Shown piece by piece: positions 51,430-60,523 of a stretch of 64,000 nucleotides of DNA. The notes below the pieces were generated by a model. The model was not told the DNA's origin and did not search any database. It worked only from the letters and a program-made list of their open reading frames with translations. Position 1 is the stretch's first letter. Each line of letters starts with the position of its first letter. Location: the NCBI GenBank assembly GCA_035479375.1, contig DATIIT010000020.1:1-64000 (forward strand), read 5' to 3'. A program made the translations under genes and the position numbers. This DNA is from PMNU01 sp035479375. Its GTDB lineage: Bacteria > Patescibacteriota > Saccharimonadia > Saccharimonadales > UBA4665.

Positions 51430-53046
51430 CTACATTGCCGTGACGATGAATTGCTGCACTGTGGCCGTGTCGCCGGCGGCGGATGTGCCCCACGCCGGGA
51501 AGAGATAAATGTTTTGCGCAGTGGTGGTATTGACCGTGGTTGTTGCGCTGCTGTACATGCGGCCGCCGGCGGCGTTGGCCGTGGCGCTGGTGGCCATGCT
51601 GAAGTTGCCCTGGCCGGTAACCGTACCGCTGGAGCCACTCGTGAAACAGCCGATGTAAAAATCGACGTTCCAGCCTTGGTTGGTGACGGCGGCACCGGAG
51701 GTGAGCGCCCCCGACGATGCGCCAATGAGCGTATCTGACGTCTTGGTGGCCGCGTTCGTTCCAATATATACGCCCATGGCCAACGTTGCTGACGCGGCAG
51801 TGCTGTACACGCCGCTGGCGACCACATGGAAGACGCGGCCAGGCACACAGAAGTTAGCCGGTAGTGAAGCGTTGGTGGTGAATGACGCGCACGCCGTAGT
51901 GCAGGTGTTGACCGCGCTGGAGGCCGCCGTGTTGGTGCTCATGGTGCCGCCAATGCAGTTCACCCAAGCGCCGTTTTGCCCGCAGCGGAAGCGGTTGTTG
52001 GCCGAGTTGTAGTACATGCCGCCGTCCACTTCGGTGGGGTCGCCGGTGGAGTTTTTGGTGTCCAGCACCAACAGGAGCCCGGTGGTGTCGGCCGTGGGGT
52101 TGCCCACGTACAGCCGGCTGTTGCTGGTGTCCAGCGAGAGGTACACGGCGCTGCTCGCCCCTTGTACGGTGAAGGCCGTAGTGCTCGCCCCCACCAAGTG
52201 GGCAATGGCCGTAGCGCCGGTAGTGTTGCCGATGTTGATCGTTTTGGCGTTGCTGCCCGTGCCCAGGTTGAGCGCGCCGGTGGTGCCGGAATCGATGGTG
52301 AGCGCCGTGGCCGCGCCGCTGTTAACGGCCAAGGTACCACTGCTGCTCAACACCGTGCTGGAGCCAAGGCTTACCGTGCCCGACCCGGCTTGCAGCGTGA
52401 GGTTGCCGGCTGTGGTGCTCCAGGTGCTGGCCGCGTTGCCCGTAACCGTCAGCGCCTGGCTGGCCGCTGATTGCACCGTGGCCGTGCTGGCCGCGCCAAA
52501 TGTCAGCGCGCTGGAGCTAAAGGTGTTGCCGTTGATGGCGCCAGAGGTGATCGTGCCAGAGCCGATATTGATGTTGCCGCTCGATAGCTGGACGAACCCG
52601 GTTGAGTCAATGCCGTCTAGCAAGTCGCTGTTAAAGGCGTACGGCGCGGCGGTGAGCTGGATGCGCGGGGTCATCTCGGCGTCGCTGCCCACCTTGACGC
52701 CCAGGTATAAGGCTGCGGTGTTGAAGTCCACGTTGGCTGGCAGGGGCGTGGAGCTGCCCAAGTTGACCTGGAACAAACCGCCGCTGACACTCACCGAGGC
52801 CTGGGTCTCTTCCCATTTACAGGTGTTAGCCGAGCAGGTGTTGCCGGCGTCGAGCGACGGGTCGGTGTAGATACGGAAGCGGATGCTGTAAGTGCCGTCG
52901 GTGACGTTGGTGCCGTCGGTGTTGGTGAGCTTGCCTTCAAAGCTAATCTGTTTGTTGATGGCCGCCGAGGCCGGCGTAGCGGTAACAAACATCCATAGCC
53001 CGCTGGCGCAGGCTGCCAATAGGAGCGCGAGGCGGAGCCGCCTCAT
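51430..53046 (-). CDS. Secreted beta-repeat surface protein
   Basis: A 538-residue exported protein: signal peptide (1-28, ending TPASA), a folded N-terminal domain (about 30-145, ISFEGKLTNTDGTNVTDGT) and a long Ser/Thr/Gly/Ala-rich repeat region (NIGSGTITSGAING, KTINIGNTTGATAIAH) typical of beta-helix tails, then a C-terminal domain with two Cys pairs (CTTACASF, CVPG). No membrane anchor at the C terminus. Its ATG overlaps the stop of the gene upstream as ATGA. Last in a five-gene surface locus; probably exposed on the cell surface. Confidence 0.72.
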   Translation of the reverse strand: MRRLRLALLLAACASGLWMFVTATPASAAINKQISFEGKLTNTDGTNVTDGTYSIRFRIYTDPSLDAGNTCSANTCKWEETQASVSVSGGLFQVNLGSSTPLPANVDFNTAALYLGVKVGSDAEMTPRIQLTAAPYAFNSDLLDGIDSTGFVQLSSGNINIGSGTITSGAINGNTFSSSALTFGAASTATVQSAASQALTVTGNAASTWSTTAGNLTLQAGSGTVSLGSSTVLSSSGTLAVNSGAATALTIDSGTTGALNLGTGSNAKTINIGNTTGATAIAHLVGASTTAFTVQGASSAVYLSLDTSNSRLYVGNPTADTTGLLLVLDTKNSTGDPTEVDGGMYYNSANNRFRCGQNGAWVNCIGGTMSTNTAASSAVNTCTTACASFTTNASLPANFCVPGRVFHVVASGVYSTAASATLAMGVYIGTNAATKTSDTLIGASSGALTSGAAVTNQGWNVDFYIGCFTSGSSGTVTGQGNFSMATSATANAAGGRMYSSATTTVNTTTAQNIYLFPAWGTSAAGDTATVQQFIVTAM

Positions 53047-54011
53047 GCTGTGGTGCCCCCTGTTTCGGTTGGGGTGGGCGCCTGCCCTGCTTGCCCGCTT
53101 GGGCGCCGCATGCGCAGCGCCAGCCACTCCACCCAGATTTGGCGGAAGCAAACCACGAGCGCCACAATGAGCACCGCCAGCAGCATCTGCCAGACCGGCA
53201 TATAAAACAGCCGCACCGCAGTGCGCGCCATGGCCTGCCCGCCGCCTATACCGTACGACACGGAAATGTGGTATGGCCCTGGCGGCCACGGATGGTCAAG
53301 CAGGGCCAGGGGCGTCTGCAACCGCAGCTGGTCCCCGGGTGCCACTGCCAATGAGGCGGTGTTGAGTACGCCTTTACGCACCGTCCGCCCGCGTGGGTCG
53401 GTGACGCTCACGAAACCGCGCGGGATGACGATCATATTGCCGGTGTTCTTAACCAGTACGGCCACGCTGGCCGGCAGGTTAAGCGAGAAGCCCGCCGTGC
53501 CCTGCGGCACGGCGCTGAAGCGCGTCAAGGCGCCGTCTTCTTTAACAACGGTGAGCGGCAGGCGGACACTCGGCACTACCTGTACCTGCGCGCCGGGCAA
53601 CGACTGCTGGGCCATCACCAGGTCAACCTGCTGGCCGCCTGGCGCGAGCTTGCTGCTGTCGGTGAGCGTCACTGACTCGGCAACGCTGCCGCCAGCGGGC
53701 ACGGCCACGTCTGCCGGCGTTATGCTGAGGCTTGGCAGCGCGTTGTTACCTGGCGCCTTTGCTGCCTGCTCAAAGGAGAAATGCAGCGCCACTGCCGAAC
53801 TGTAGCTGTTGCTGACGCGGAACGCGGCCTGCGCCATCCCCTCGCCCTTGGCCAGTGACACGGTGAGTGCGGCTGGGATAACGGTGACGCCGCCTGCTGC
53901 CCCACCGCCTGGCTGTGCGGCGGCAAAGCCGTGGGCTGGCAGCGCCACGAGCATAGCCCCTGTTACCAGGCCGGCAAGGCCGGCGCGGTTACTTCTTGCG
54001 GTGCTGCGCAT
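53043..54011 (-). CDS. Membrane-anchored Ig-like surface protein, DUF916-like
   Basis: A 322-residue exported protein: signal peptide (1-31), two Ig-like beta domains (about 45-130, SLAKGEGMAQAAFRVSNSYS; and about 150-255, LPASVAVLVKNTGNMIVIP), one membrane helix (about 268-292) and a short basic tail. The arrangement resembles DUF916-type proteins of Gram-positive WxL loci. It overlaps its upstream neighbour by 23 nt and the downstream gene by ATGA, so all three are co-translated. Confidence 0.7.
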   Translation of the reverse strand: MRSTARSNRAGLAGLVTGAMLVALPAHGFAAAQPGGGAAGGVTVIPAALTVSLAKGEGMAQAAFRVSNSYSSAVALHFSFEQAAKAPGNNALPSLSITPADVAVPAGGSVAESVTLTDSSKLAPGGQQVDLVMAQQSLPGAQVQVVPSVRLPLTVVKEDGALTRFSAVPQGTAGFSLNLPASVAVLVKNTGNMIVIPRGFVSVTDPRGRTVRKGVLNTASLAVAPGDQLRLQTPLALLDHPWPPGPYHISVSYGIGGGQAMARTAVRLFYMPVWQMLLAVLIVALVVCFRQIWVEWLALRMRRPSGQAGQAPTPTETGGTTA

Positions 54012-55044
54012 AGCCGCGTACCTTCTTCGTCCCCTTAAATATGAGCCAGCCCCAGCCGAGCAACCCGGTCACCACAATAACTACCAACAGGGCGAGCAGC
54101 GTTACGAGCCACCACGGGATTACCCAAAAGGTGAGGCTGGCCGTTAGCGGGACGTCTTGTGAGCCGTTGTCGTAGGTGACCACGGCCCGGGCGACATATT
54201 TGCCGATGCGGAAGTCGCTTAGGTGCTTCCAGTCCCACACTAAGTGGCGCTTGCCGTCTTTGCCGGCGGCGTAATACGGGAATCCGCTGCCCCAGCTGGC
54301 CGCAAATGCCCGCGCCGTGCCAGGCAGCACATAGCGCCCTGAGGGGTTGATGGGGATCGTGGCAACTGGCTTGCTGTCGCCAAAAGAGCGCTGGATAAAG
54401 ATATTCCCGCTTGGCTGGCTAATGGTGTTGCCACTGTTGGTGATATGCAGCGAAAAATCAGCCGGCAAGAAGGCGTAGCGTGACTTGCTGCTGCTGAAAT
54501 TGTCCAGCGACAGCGCGCTTTTCGCATCGCTGCGGTTGATATTGATGAGGCAGAACACCACCACCTGCGGCTTAATGCCCGCTCCACTGCTGGACTGTGT
54601 GGTGCGTGTGCTGGTAAGGTTTACGGCAACGGCGTAGCTAAACCCCACGTTTGTTGGCGTGGCGAATGTGAGCGTTAGCTGCGAGGTGCCTCCGGCCGGC
54701 ACGGTAATGCCCGGCTGGGAAAAGTGCAGCCACTGCGAAATGTCCGCCGGCAGTGTGCTGGTAAGTGACACTTTTTCGCTGTCGCGGCTTATATTGATGC
54801 CGCTCAAGCTGGGCTCAAGCGTCTCTGGATGGTTGGAAAAATTGCGGATAGTTACGGTATTGGTTTGGGTCTGGCCGGGAGTTAGGCTGACGACCAACGG
54901 CGACGGCGAAACTTGGATAGTAAAGTCGTTACCGGCCGCATGGGCCGCAACCCGCGGCACGCATGCCAGGAGGATGGCCGCCACACCCAGAGGCCATCTC
55001 CGTAACCCACTCCGCAACCACTGGGGTACATGGTTGGATCGCAT
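53989..55044 (-). CDS. Membrane-anchored Ig-like surface protein, DUF916-like
   Basis: A 351-residue exported protein with signal peptide (1-36), an Ig domain (PSPLVVSLTPGQTQTNTVTI, about 48-67), a second domain (FSLHITNSGNTISQPSG) and a C-terminal membrane helix (about 312-336) followed by a Lys/Arg tail. Same plan as the 53043 gene, so likely paralogues. ATG 55044 follows GAGAG weakly; no clear -10 was found, fitting read-through from the 56168 gene. Confidence 0.7.
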   Translation of the reverse strand: MRSNHVPQWLRSGLRRWPLGVAAILLACVPRVAAHAAGNDFTIQVSPSPLVVSLTPGQTQTNTVTIRNFSNHPETLEPSLSGINISRDSEKVSLTSTLPADISQWLHFSQPGITVPAGGTSQLTLTFATPTNVGFSYAVAVNLTSTRTTQSSSGAGIKPQVVVFCLININRSDAKSALSLDNFSSSKSRYAFLPADFSLHITNSGNTISQPSGNIFIQRSFGDSKPVATIPINPSGRYVLPGTARAFAASWGSGFPYYAAGKDGKRHLVWDWKHLSDFRIGKYVARAVVTYDNGSQDVPLTASLTFWVIPWWLVTLLALLVVIVVTGLLGWGWLIFKGTKKVRGYAQHRKK

Positions 55045-55115
55045 CACACTGCTCTCTTTTTATTGTCAAACTTCGGGATCTCTCAAGGGACGTTGTACGT
55101 GTGTCGGTACGGGGC

Positions 55116-56168
55116 TTAGAACATGGCTGCCGCGGGCAACGTGATGGTGTCAGCGTAGTCCGTAGCCGAGGGGGTGGTGGCGTTGAGTGTGACGTTGTTA
55201 GTGAGCGTCAGCTGGGCGTTGTTCGCCGTGCCGGTGGAGCTGGCCACAGTGCGCATGCTGGTGTCCAGGCCGCCGCCCTTGCCGCTGCTGCCGCCCACAA
55301 ACGGGGCTGCCACGGTGATGGTGCCTGAGCCGCCGGTTTGGGCGCTGGTGACGCCCATGTTGTAGCCCTCGGTGGTGCCGCTAATGGTGCTGTTGGTGCC
55401 CGGCGTGGTAGAAGCGATGGTGGTACCGGTGGCCGTTGACTTCAGGCCGGTAAATTGGTCTTGCCCCCACACCATCCAGCCGCCGCCGGCGTTGGTGTTA
55501 ATGGTGAGCACCCGCGGCGTGGGGCTGGAGTTAACCGAGCCGGCTGTGAGGCTGCCGAGTGCGTCAGCGGTGTTGCTAATGGCGTAGGTAAAGGTCTGCG
55601 GCACGCTGGCGCTCACCGAAATGGAGTCAGCCGTTAGGCTGTCGGTGACGTAGTTGCCGGTGTCGATGTTGGTGGGCGTGCTGGTACGGGTCGTAACGCT
55701 GCCGCTGTTGGTAGTGCTAGCCGAACCGGTGGTGGTGACGGCTGTGGCGCTGTTCCAGTTAAAGCAGTACAGCGTGCCCACGGTGAGGTCGCCGCTGGGG
55801 AACGTTACCACCTGGCCGGTGACGTTGGTGGCGGTAGCGATGCTCGGCCAAGCGGTCCCGCCGGTTGGCCAGTTCGTGTTGGTGGTGGTCACGGTGAAGG
55901 TGGCCGCCAACCCGAGCGTGTACCCCGTCGGGTAGGTCACCTGCACGCTGGCCTCTGTGGCCGTGGTAGCCGGCTTGGCGCAGACGGTGCCGGTAGTCCC
56001 CTGTGAGACCTGGAGCCGGTCAAAGCGTACCAGCGTCTGCGTCAGCGATGCGGCCTGCACCTCCCCCGGGTGCAGTCCAACGAGTGCGGTTGCAGCCAGC
56101 AACAATGCTGAAAGCGAGTAAAGGCTCGCTTTCTTTATGTTAGTTTTCCCCTTGACAATTCGGTACAT
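55116..56168 (-). CDS. Secreted surface protein with C-terminal DYAD domain
   Basis: A 350-residue exported protein: signal peptide (1-39, ending EVQAA), a Thr-rich beta domain with two Cys, and a C-terminal domain (about 205-350) shared with the 56255 protein: a Gly-Gly-Gly turn, GYNMGVTSAQTGGSG, APFVGGSS and the end motif SATDYADTITLPAAAMF. AAGGGG lies 6 nt before the ATG. It likely assembles on the surface; pilin or S-layer-like roles are guesses. Confidence 0.68.
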   Translation of the reverse strand: MYRIVKGKTNIKKASLYSLSALLLAATALVGLHPGEVQAASLTQTLVRFDRLQVSQGTTGTVCAKPATTATEASVQVTYPTGYTLGLAATFTVTTTNTNWPTGGTAWPSIATATNVTGQVVTFPSGDLTVGTLYCFNWNSATAVTTTGSASTTNSGSVTTRTSTPTNIDTGNYVTDSLTADSISVSASVPQTFTYAISNTADALGSLTAGSVNSSPTPRVLTINTNAGGGWMVWGQDQFTGLKSTATGTTIASTTPGTNSTISGTTEGYNMGVTSAQTGGSGTITVAAPFVGGSSGKGGGLDTSMRTVASSTGTANNAQLTLTNNVTLNATTPSATDYADTITLPAAAMF

Positions 56169-56254
56169 GTACTACCCCTTATTGTTTATGCTTGCAATGA
56201 AGTATGAGGCTTTGTTCGCAGGAATTCAAGTCTAAAATTCTGATTAAAAAATGG

Positions 56255-57283
56255 CTAGAAGAGCGGCGATAATGAAATAGTTATGACATCCGCATAGTCG
56301 GAGGCCGCTGGCGTGAGCGTACTGCTTTTGGCCAGCAGCGACAGCGTTGCCCCGCCCGATGTGACCGGCGCTGGCCAATTGGCAAAGGCCTGCTTGGTGG
56401 TGCTGAGCGCACCCACCGAGTTGCTGGTGCCGTTAAACGGGCTGGCCAAGCTCACTGGCCCGCCGGCACTTTGTGTGGCGCCGCTGGCCTGCGTGCCGTA
56501 GCCGCTGCCGGCCACCCCCAGGTCGGCCGTGGCCGAGGCCAAGGTAAACCCGTTGGCCGTGCTTAATAAACCGCTGTTTTGGTCCCCTACCATGAGGCTG
56601 CCGCCTCCGGCCGCATTAGTGGTGACGCTGCTAATAATGGTTGCGTTGCCGGTAACCACGCTCCCGGCAGCCAGGCTGCTAAACGCCACACTAAACGGCG
56701 GCGTGGCCGTGAGTGAAGTTTGCAGCCCCAGTGTAACGCTTGGTGCCTGTGTGCTGGCTGTTGCCGTGGGGCCAAAGCCGCTGCCGGTGGCGCTGCCTTG
56801 CAACGCGGCGACCTTCACCTTGTAGGTGGTGCTGTTGGCCAGCCCCAAGATGTCGAACCCACTCGCCCCGCCCCACGCCGCGTATGTTTGGTAGTTAGAC
56901 ACGGTGGCCGTGGCGCCCACGGTGTCGTCCAGCTGGACGTAGTTGGTGGTGGCGAAGTTGTCGCTGCTAATCGCCACCAGGTATTTGGTATCTGTTGGGA
57001 AGCCGGCGGTGTTCAGCACGGCGTGCAGTTTGCTGTAGGCATTGAACGGGTCGGTGAGCGTGGGCGCCGGCGGCACCGCAGCGGTGGTAGAGGCCTTTAT
57101 ACCGGCCGGCAGCGCGTATGTAGCGCTGGCCAGCACGCCATTTGTGCCGCCCGTGGCGCCGCGCAGCACGTAACTGGAGCTGCTGCCGGTGTTGGTACCT
57201 GTGCCAAAATCGTACGTCCTCAGGGTGTAGTTAGTGCTGGCGGGCACAGCCGCGAGGAGCGAAAGAAGAACGGCTCGGAACAT
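56255..57283 (-). CDS. Surface protein with FN3-like and DYAD domains
   Basis: A 342-residue exported protein: short signal-like N terminus (1-16), a beta-rich region, an FN3-like domain (about 75-165, STTYKVKVAALQGSATGSG) and a C-terminal domain ending PAASDYADVITISLSPLF, homologous to that of the 55116 product. TATTAT (57290-57295) is 6 nt before the ATG, so the surface locus starts here with a leaderless mRNA. The start may lie slightly upstream or the signal is unusually short. Confidence 0.68.
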   Translation of the reverse strand: MFRAVLLSLLAAVPASTNYTLRTYDFGTGTNTGSSSSYVLRGATGGTNGVLASATYALPAGIKASTTAAVPPAPTLTDPFNAYSKLHAVLNTAGFPTDTKYLVAISSDNFATTNYVQLDDTVGATATVSNYQTYAAWGGASGFDILGLANSTTYKVKVAALQGSATGSGFGPTATASTQAPSVTLGLQTSLTATPPFSVAFSSLAAGSVVTGNATIISSVTTNAAGGGSLMVGDQNSGLLSTANGFTLASATADLGVAGSGYGTQASGATQSAGGPVSLASPFNGTSNSVGALSTTKQAFANWPAPVTSGGATLSLLAKSSTLTPAASDYADVITISLSPLF

Positions 57284-57325
57284 GAGCCCATAATACCATA
57301 GCGTAAGCGGAAAACGAGCAATTGC

Positions 57326-58375
57326 TCAATTATCACCGGTGTCGCGCGGGCTGCTGGCGGCTGCGATGCGCGAGGCCAGCACATACACCGGCTGCGCGGA
57401 TAGTTGCACGTCCACTGTTGTGCCGGCTGGCAGGGCAAAGACCTCGCCGTCTACCTGCGCCCAGAGCGTGGTGGTTGGCGTAAAGGTAACGTGGCCGGCG
57501 GCGACGCGCCGTACGGCCCGCGGCGCGGTCAGCTCCCAGATGTGGAAGAAGAGGGTGCGCACGCGTTTGGCGCGCATTGCCATGTGGTAAAAGTGCGGCG
57601 CCGTCAGCTCCAGGCTAATCCCCTGCACTTTAGCGAAGCGCGGGCCGTTTATAAAAATGTGCTCGTACAGCTTGCGCGTGCGGGCACCTTCGTGTACTGT
57701 CACTTGCGGCGCATCCATAAGCGCCTTAATGACGATGGCCAGCTCCTTTACGGCACGCCCGCCGGGGAGCACGTCCAGCGGATGGTGGCGCGTTGCTGGT
57801 GTGGCCAGCCGGTGCGCGGCAAAGGCGCTGGCGCCAAAGCTGGCATAGCAGATTGCCAGGTGGGTTTGCTGTTGTGTTTGCTGTTTTGCGCCGTCAGGTG
57901 GGCTCAAGCGGCACTCCAGCGGGTGTACGGCAACCACTGTCCCTTGTCCCAGGATGCGCTGCAACGAGGTGCGCCACGGTGCGCCATTGAGCATGTGCGC
58001 TAGGTCGTTGGCGTTGCCGCCCCATAGCGGGAGCACGACTGTTTTGCGCGCCGCCGGCGGCAATGCCGGGTCGGTAAGGAGTGCCTCAATAAAAAGGTTG
58101 ACCGTCCCATCGCCGGCGGCGATGCACAGCAGCGTCTCTGGCCCTAATTGTGCGCCCAGTGAGTGGATGAGCGCCTTGTTGGCCTGGCGCCCGCCGGGGG
58201 AGGTCTCTACCGCAGAAAAGCCGATGCCTTTGTCCCGGGCTACTGCCTCTAGCGCACGGATGTGCCGGCCCACGCCCGCCGCCCGGGTGCTTGCCGGGTT
58301 GCGTACCACCAGGATACGCCGGAAGTGTAGTGTGTTGCCCCTGCGTTTTTCCCCGCCCTCTCCACTACGCACCAT
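57326..58375 (-). CDS. Diacylglycerol/sphingosine kinase-like lipid kinase
   Basis: A 349-residue DAGK-catalytic-family protein: ILVVRNPASTRAAG, LLCIAAGDGTVNLFIEALL (GDGT nucleotide loop, about 86-89), LPLWGGNANDLAH (GGNANDLA, as in YegS/DagK) and a C-terminal beta domain. Phosphorylates a lipid alcohol in characterised relatives. ATG 58375 has AGGGG upstream and overlaps the end of the 58365 gene, so the two are coupled. Confidence 0.85.
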   Translation of the reverse strand: MVRSGEGGEKRRGNTLHFRRILVVRNPASTRAAGVGRHIRALEAVARDKGIGFSAVETSPGGRQANKALIHSLGAQLGPETLLCIAAGDGTVNLFIEALLTDPALPPAARKTVVLPLWGGNANDLAHMLNGAPWRTSLQRILGQGTVVAVHPLECRLSPPDGAKQQTQQQTHLAICYASFGASAFAAHRLATPATRHHPLDVLPGGRAVKELAIVIKALMDAPQVTVHEGARTRKLYEHIFINGPRFAKVQGISLELTAPHFYHMAMRAKRVRTLFFHIWELTAPRAVRRVAAGHVTFTPTTTLWAQVDGEVFALPAGTTVDVQLSAQPVYVLASRIAAASSPRDTGDN

Positions 58376-59840
58376 GGCCAACCCCTGTTTTTATGGCGTT
58401 GCGCATGGCTAAGGCCTGCTCAAACCCAATTACCCAGCCGGTTTTGCGCACGCTGCGGTACATCCAGGTTTGGTACAGCTGGCCTTTAGTGTCGTATACC
58501 TCGGGGAATCCACTGTCGCGCAGCATGGCGTGCTTGTAGCTGGCAATGTGTTTGTCTGCTGTTTTCAGGTACTGCTTTTTGCCGGTGTGCGTATAGAGCA
58601 AGAGGAGCGTTTTTATGTACTCCATGCCCCAAAAACTCCACGCCGTGTCGCGCTGGTACGAGGCAAACGCCAGGCGCGCCAGGAAGAACTGCTGCCGGCC
58701 ACTGCCTTCGGCTTGGTATTTGAGCGGCAGCGGGTTGTCCACGCCGGCGGCTTGTATGTAGGCTACACTGCGTTCAAAATACGGCCGTTCGGCGGCTTTA
58801 GCCGGGTCAAGAAACCCAGTTACCAGCGCAATGAGCCAATCAGACGAGTAATACGCCCCGGCCATAGCCTCGCCAGAAGGTTCGTCCAAAAAGTAGCCTT
58901 TATCTTCCAGCCAAAAGGTCAGCAAGATGGTTTGTTTGAGGCGCCGCAAAAACGGCCGGTCCCGCGGGATGATCCCCAGCTCCATGGCCAGACTGGTAGT
59001 TTTCCAAAACACCACGTTGTCGTAAAACGAGCATGCCCTGAGTGTTATATCTTTGGCGCCGCAGATGTATACGTCGCGCCGCAACAGGCCAGCCTTCTCG
59101 TCAAAAACGGTGTCACGGTAATGGGCGTAGAGTTTTACCAGCGTGGTGTGGTACTCTCGCACCAACAGTTCTGCCGCCCGGACGGTGCCGAGCTCCTGCT
59201 GCGCCGGCGCGTAATCCACGGGCGCGGCCAACTCTTTGCCCTGCAACGCCGCTAGCGCGTACAACACGCCGTACACCGTGTCCGACGGGTACCGCCAAAA
59301 ATTCATGCACGTCGCCCGGTACGCTCCCGTGGGCACGATGGTGGTCACCGGCACCGGCCGCTTCTCAAACACGCCCAGCGCGTACGCCACGGTCTGTAAA
59401 TAAGATACCTGGCGGTTGTGCCACTCCTCTGTTGTAGACGGGATGCGCGGGTCGCACGTGGGGTAATAAAACACGCCCAGGTTGCGCACGAAGAGCGCGC
59501 TAAAGTGGTCGCCGGAGGTTAATAGCAGCTTGTTGGGGTCAAAACGGCTGGCGTGTATATCGGTGATGATATGTTTGAGGGTCTTGGCGTCTGAGCGCTC
59601 GCTGCGCACAAAGCGCGTCTCCATAATATGGATCCAGCACTTCAGCGTGGCAAACAGCCGCCACGGCCAAGCCTGGGCCACGTGCAGGCGGTGGTTATTA
59701 TTGACGGCCTGCAGCGCGTCGGCCACGGCTTGGGCTACAAACGGCTGCTTCACCATCGTAAACCGGCTGAACGGGTTGGTGACATAGGCGCCGCCAACCA
59801 GCGCGGCTACCAGCATAAAGGCAATTACGGGCACGACCAT
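58365..59840 (-). CDS. Membrane-anchored (alpha/alpha)6-like protein, possible glycosidase
   Basis: A 491-residue protein with an N-terminal membrane anchor (about 2-22) and a large soluble domain rich in Trp, Tyr and helix pairs, such as EEWHNRQVSYLQTVAYALGV, FWRYPSDTVYGVLYALAAL and SDWLIALVTGFLDP, the pattern of (alpha/alpha)6-barrel glycoside hydrolases. No family-specific catalytic pair was identified. ATG 59840 is chosen because TACTAT (59847-59852) lies 6 nt upstream; a longer frame runs back across the divergent gene and is not credible. Confidence 0.65.
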   Translation of the reverse strand: MVVPVIAFMLVAALVGGAYVTNPFSRFTMVKQPFVAQAVADALQAVNNNHRLHVAQAWPWRLFATLKCWIHIMETRFVRSERSDAKTLKHIITDIHASRFDPNKLLLTSGDHFSALFVRNLGVFYYPTCDPRIPSTTEEWHNRQVSYLQTVAYALGVFEKRPVPVTTIVPTGAYRATCMNFWRYPSDTVYGVLYALAALQGKELAAPVDYAPAQQELGTVRAAELLVREYHTTLVKLYAHYRDTVFDEKAGLLRRDVYICGAKDITLRACSFYDNVVFWKTTSLAMELGIIPRDRPFLRRLKQTILLTFWLEDKGYFLDEPSGEAMAGAYYSSDWLIALVTGFLDPAKAAERPYFERSVAYIQAAGVDNPLPLKYQAEGSGRQQFFLARLAFASYQRDTAWSFWGMEYIKTLLLLYTHTGKKQYLKTADKHIASYKHAMLRDSGFPEVYDTKGQLYQTWMYRSVRKTGWVIGFEQALAMRNAIKTGVGHGA

Positions 59841-59898
59841 GCCTGTATAGTAGCAAATCGCGCCCGCCTGGCCAGGTGGTTCGTGGTAGAATGGGCGG

Positions 59899-60522
59899 GT
59901 GAAGCTGATAGAAGCGATACGCCAGCGCGCGCGGGCGCTTATGCGGCACCTGGCACGTGGGCTCAACGCCCTCACCGGCGGCAAGCTGCACCCAGACCTG
60001 GTGACGCTCATCGGCTTTGCTATGCACATCCCTATTGCCGTGCTTATTGGGCTGGGGCACTACAATCTGTGGGCCGCGGTGTTGCTGTTTATTTTTGGCT
60101 TGTTTGATACTTTGGACGGCGAGCTGGCGCGCCTGCAGGGCCGCGAAAGTTCCCGCGGTGGCCTGCTGGACGCCTCCACCGACCGCATGAAGGAGGTGCT
60201 CTTATATATAGGGGCGGCGTACGCGGCCACCCACACCACTAACCCCGGCACGGCGGTATGGGCGGTGGCGGCGTGCGGCGCCTCGCTGTGCGTCAGCTAC
60301 GTCAAGGCCAAGGGCGAGGCCATTGTGGCTGCGGATAAAGGCGTGCGCTATGCCGCCCTCAACAAGTTGTTTAAGGACGGCCTGCTCACCTTTGAGGTGC
60401 GGATGTTTGTGCTGCTGGCGGGCTTGGTCACTGGCCGGGTGATGCTGGCGGTGGCGCTCATCGCCGTTTTGGCTACCTACACTGCCTTCCAGCGGCTCAT
60501 CCGTATTAGTAGGGCGTTGTAA
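59899..60522 (+). CDS. CDP-alcohol phosphatidyltransferase
   Basis: A 207-residue membrane enzyme with about five or six membrane segments. FDTLDGELARLQGRESSRGG and LLDASTD contain the full D-x2-D-G-x2-A-R...G-x3-D-x3-D catalytic motif. It joins an alcohol headgroup to a CDP-lipid. The GTG start lies 6 nt after TAGAAT (59887-59892), so it is leaderless. PHP and CarS-like genes follow with 1-nt gap and overlap. Confidence 0.92.
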   Translation: MKLIEAIRQRARALMRHLARGLNALTGGKLHPDLVTLIGFAMHIPIAVLIGLGHYNLWAAVLLFIFGLFDTLDGELARLQGRESSRGGLLDASTDRMKEVLLYIGAAYAATHTTNPGTAVWAVAACGASLCVSYVKAKGEAIVAADKGVRYAALNKLFKDGLLTFEVRMFVLLAGLVTGRVMLAVALIAVLATYTAFQRLIRISRAL

Positions 60523-60523
60523 T

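Noticed and set aside
55045..55080. TTGACA before the 55044 gene as a promoter
   Set aside because: No -10 box at 16-18 nt; the gene more likely is read from the upstream surface gene.
59841..60029. Longer start for the (alpha/alpha)6-like gene
   Set aside because: A -10 box 6 nt before ATG 59840 and the overlap with the divergent phosphatidyltransferase gene make the extension unlikely.
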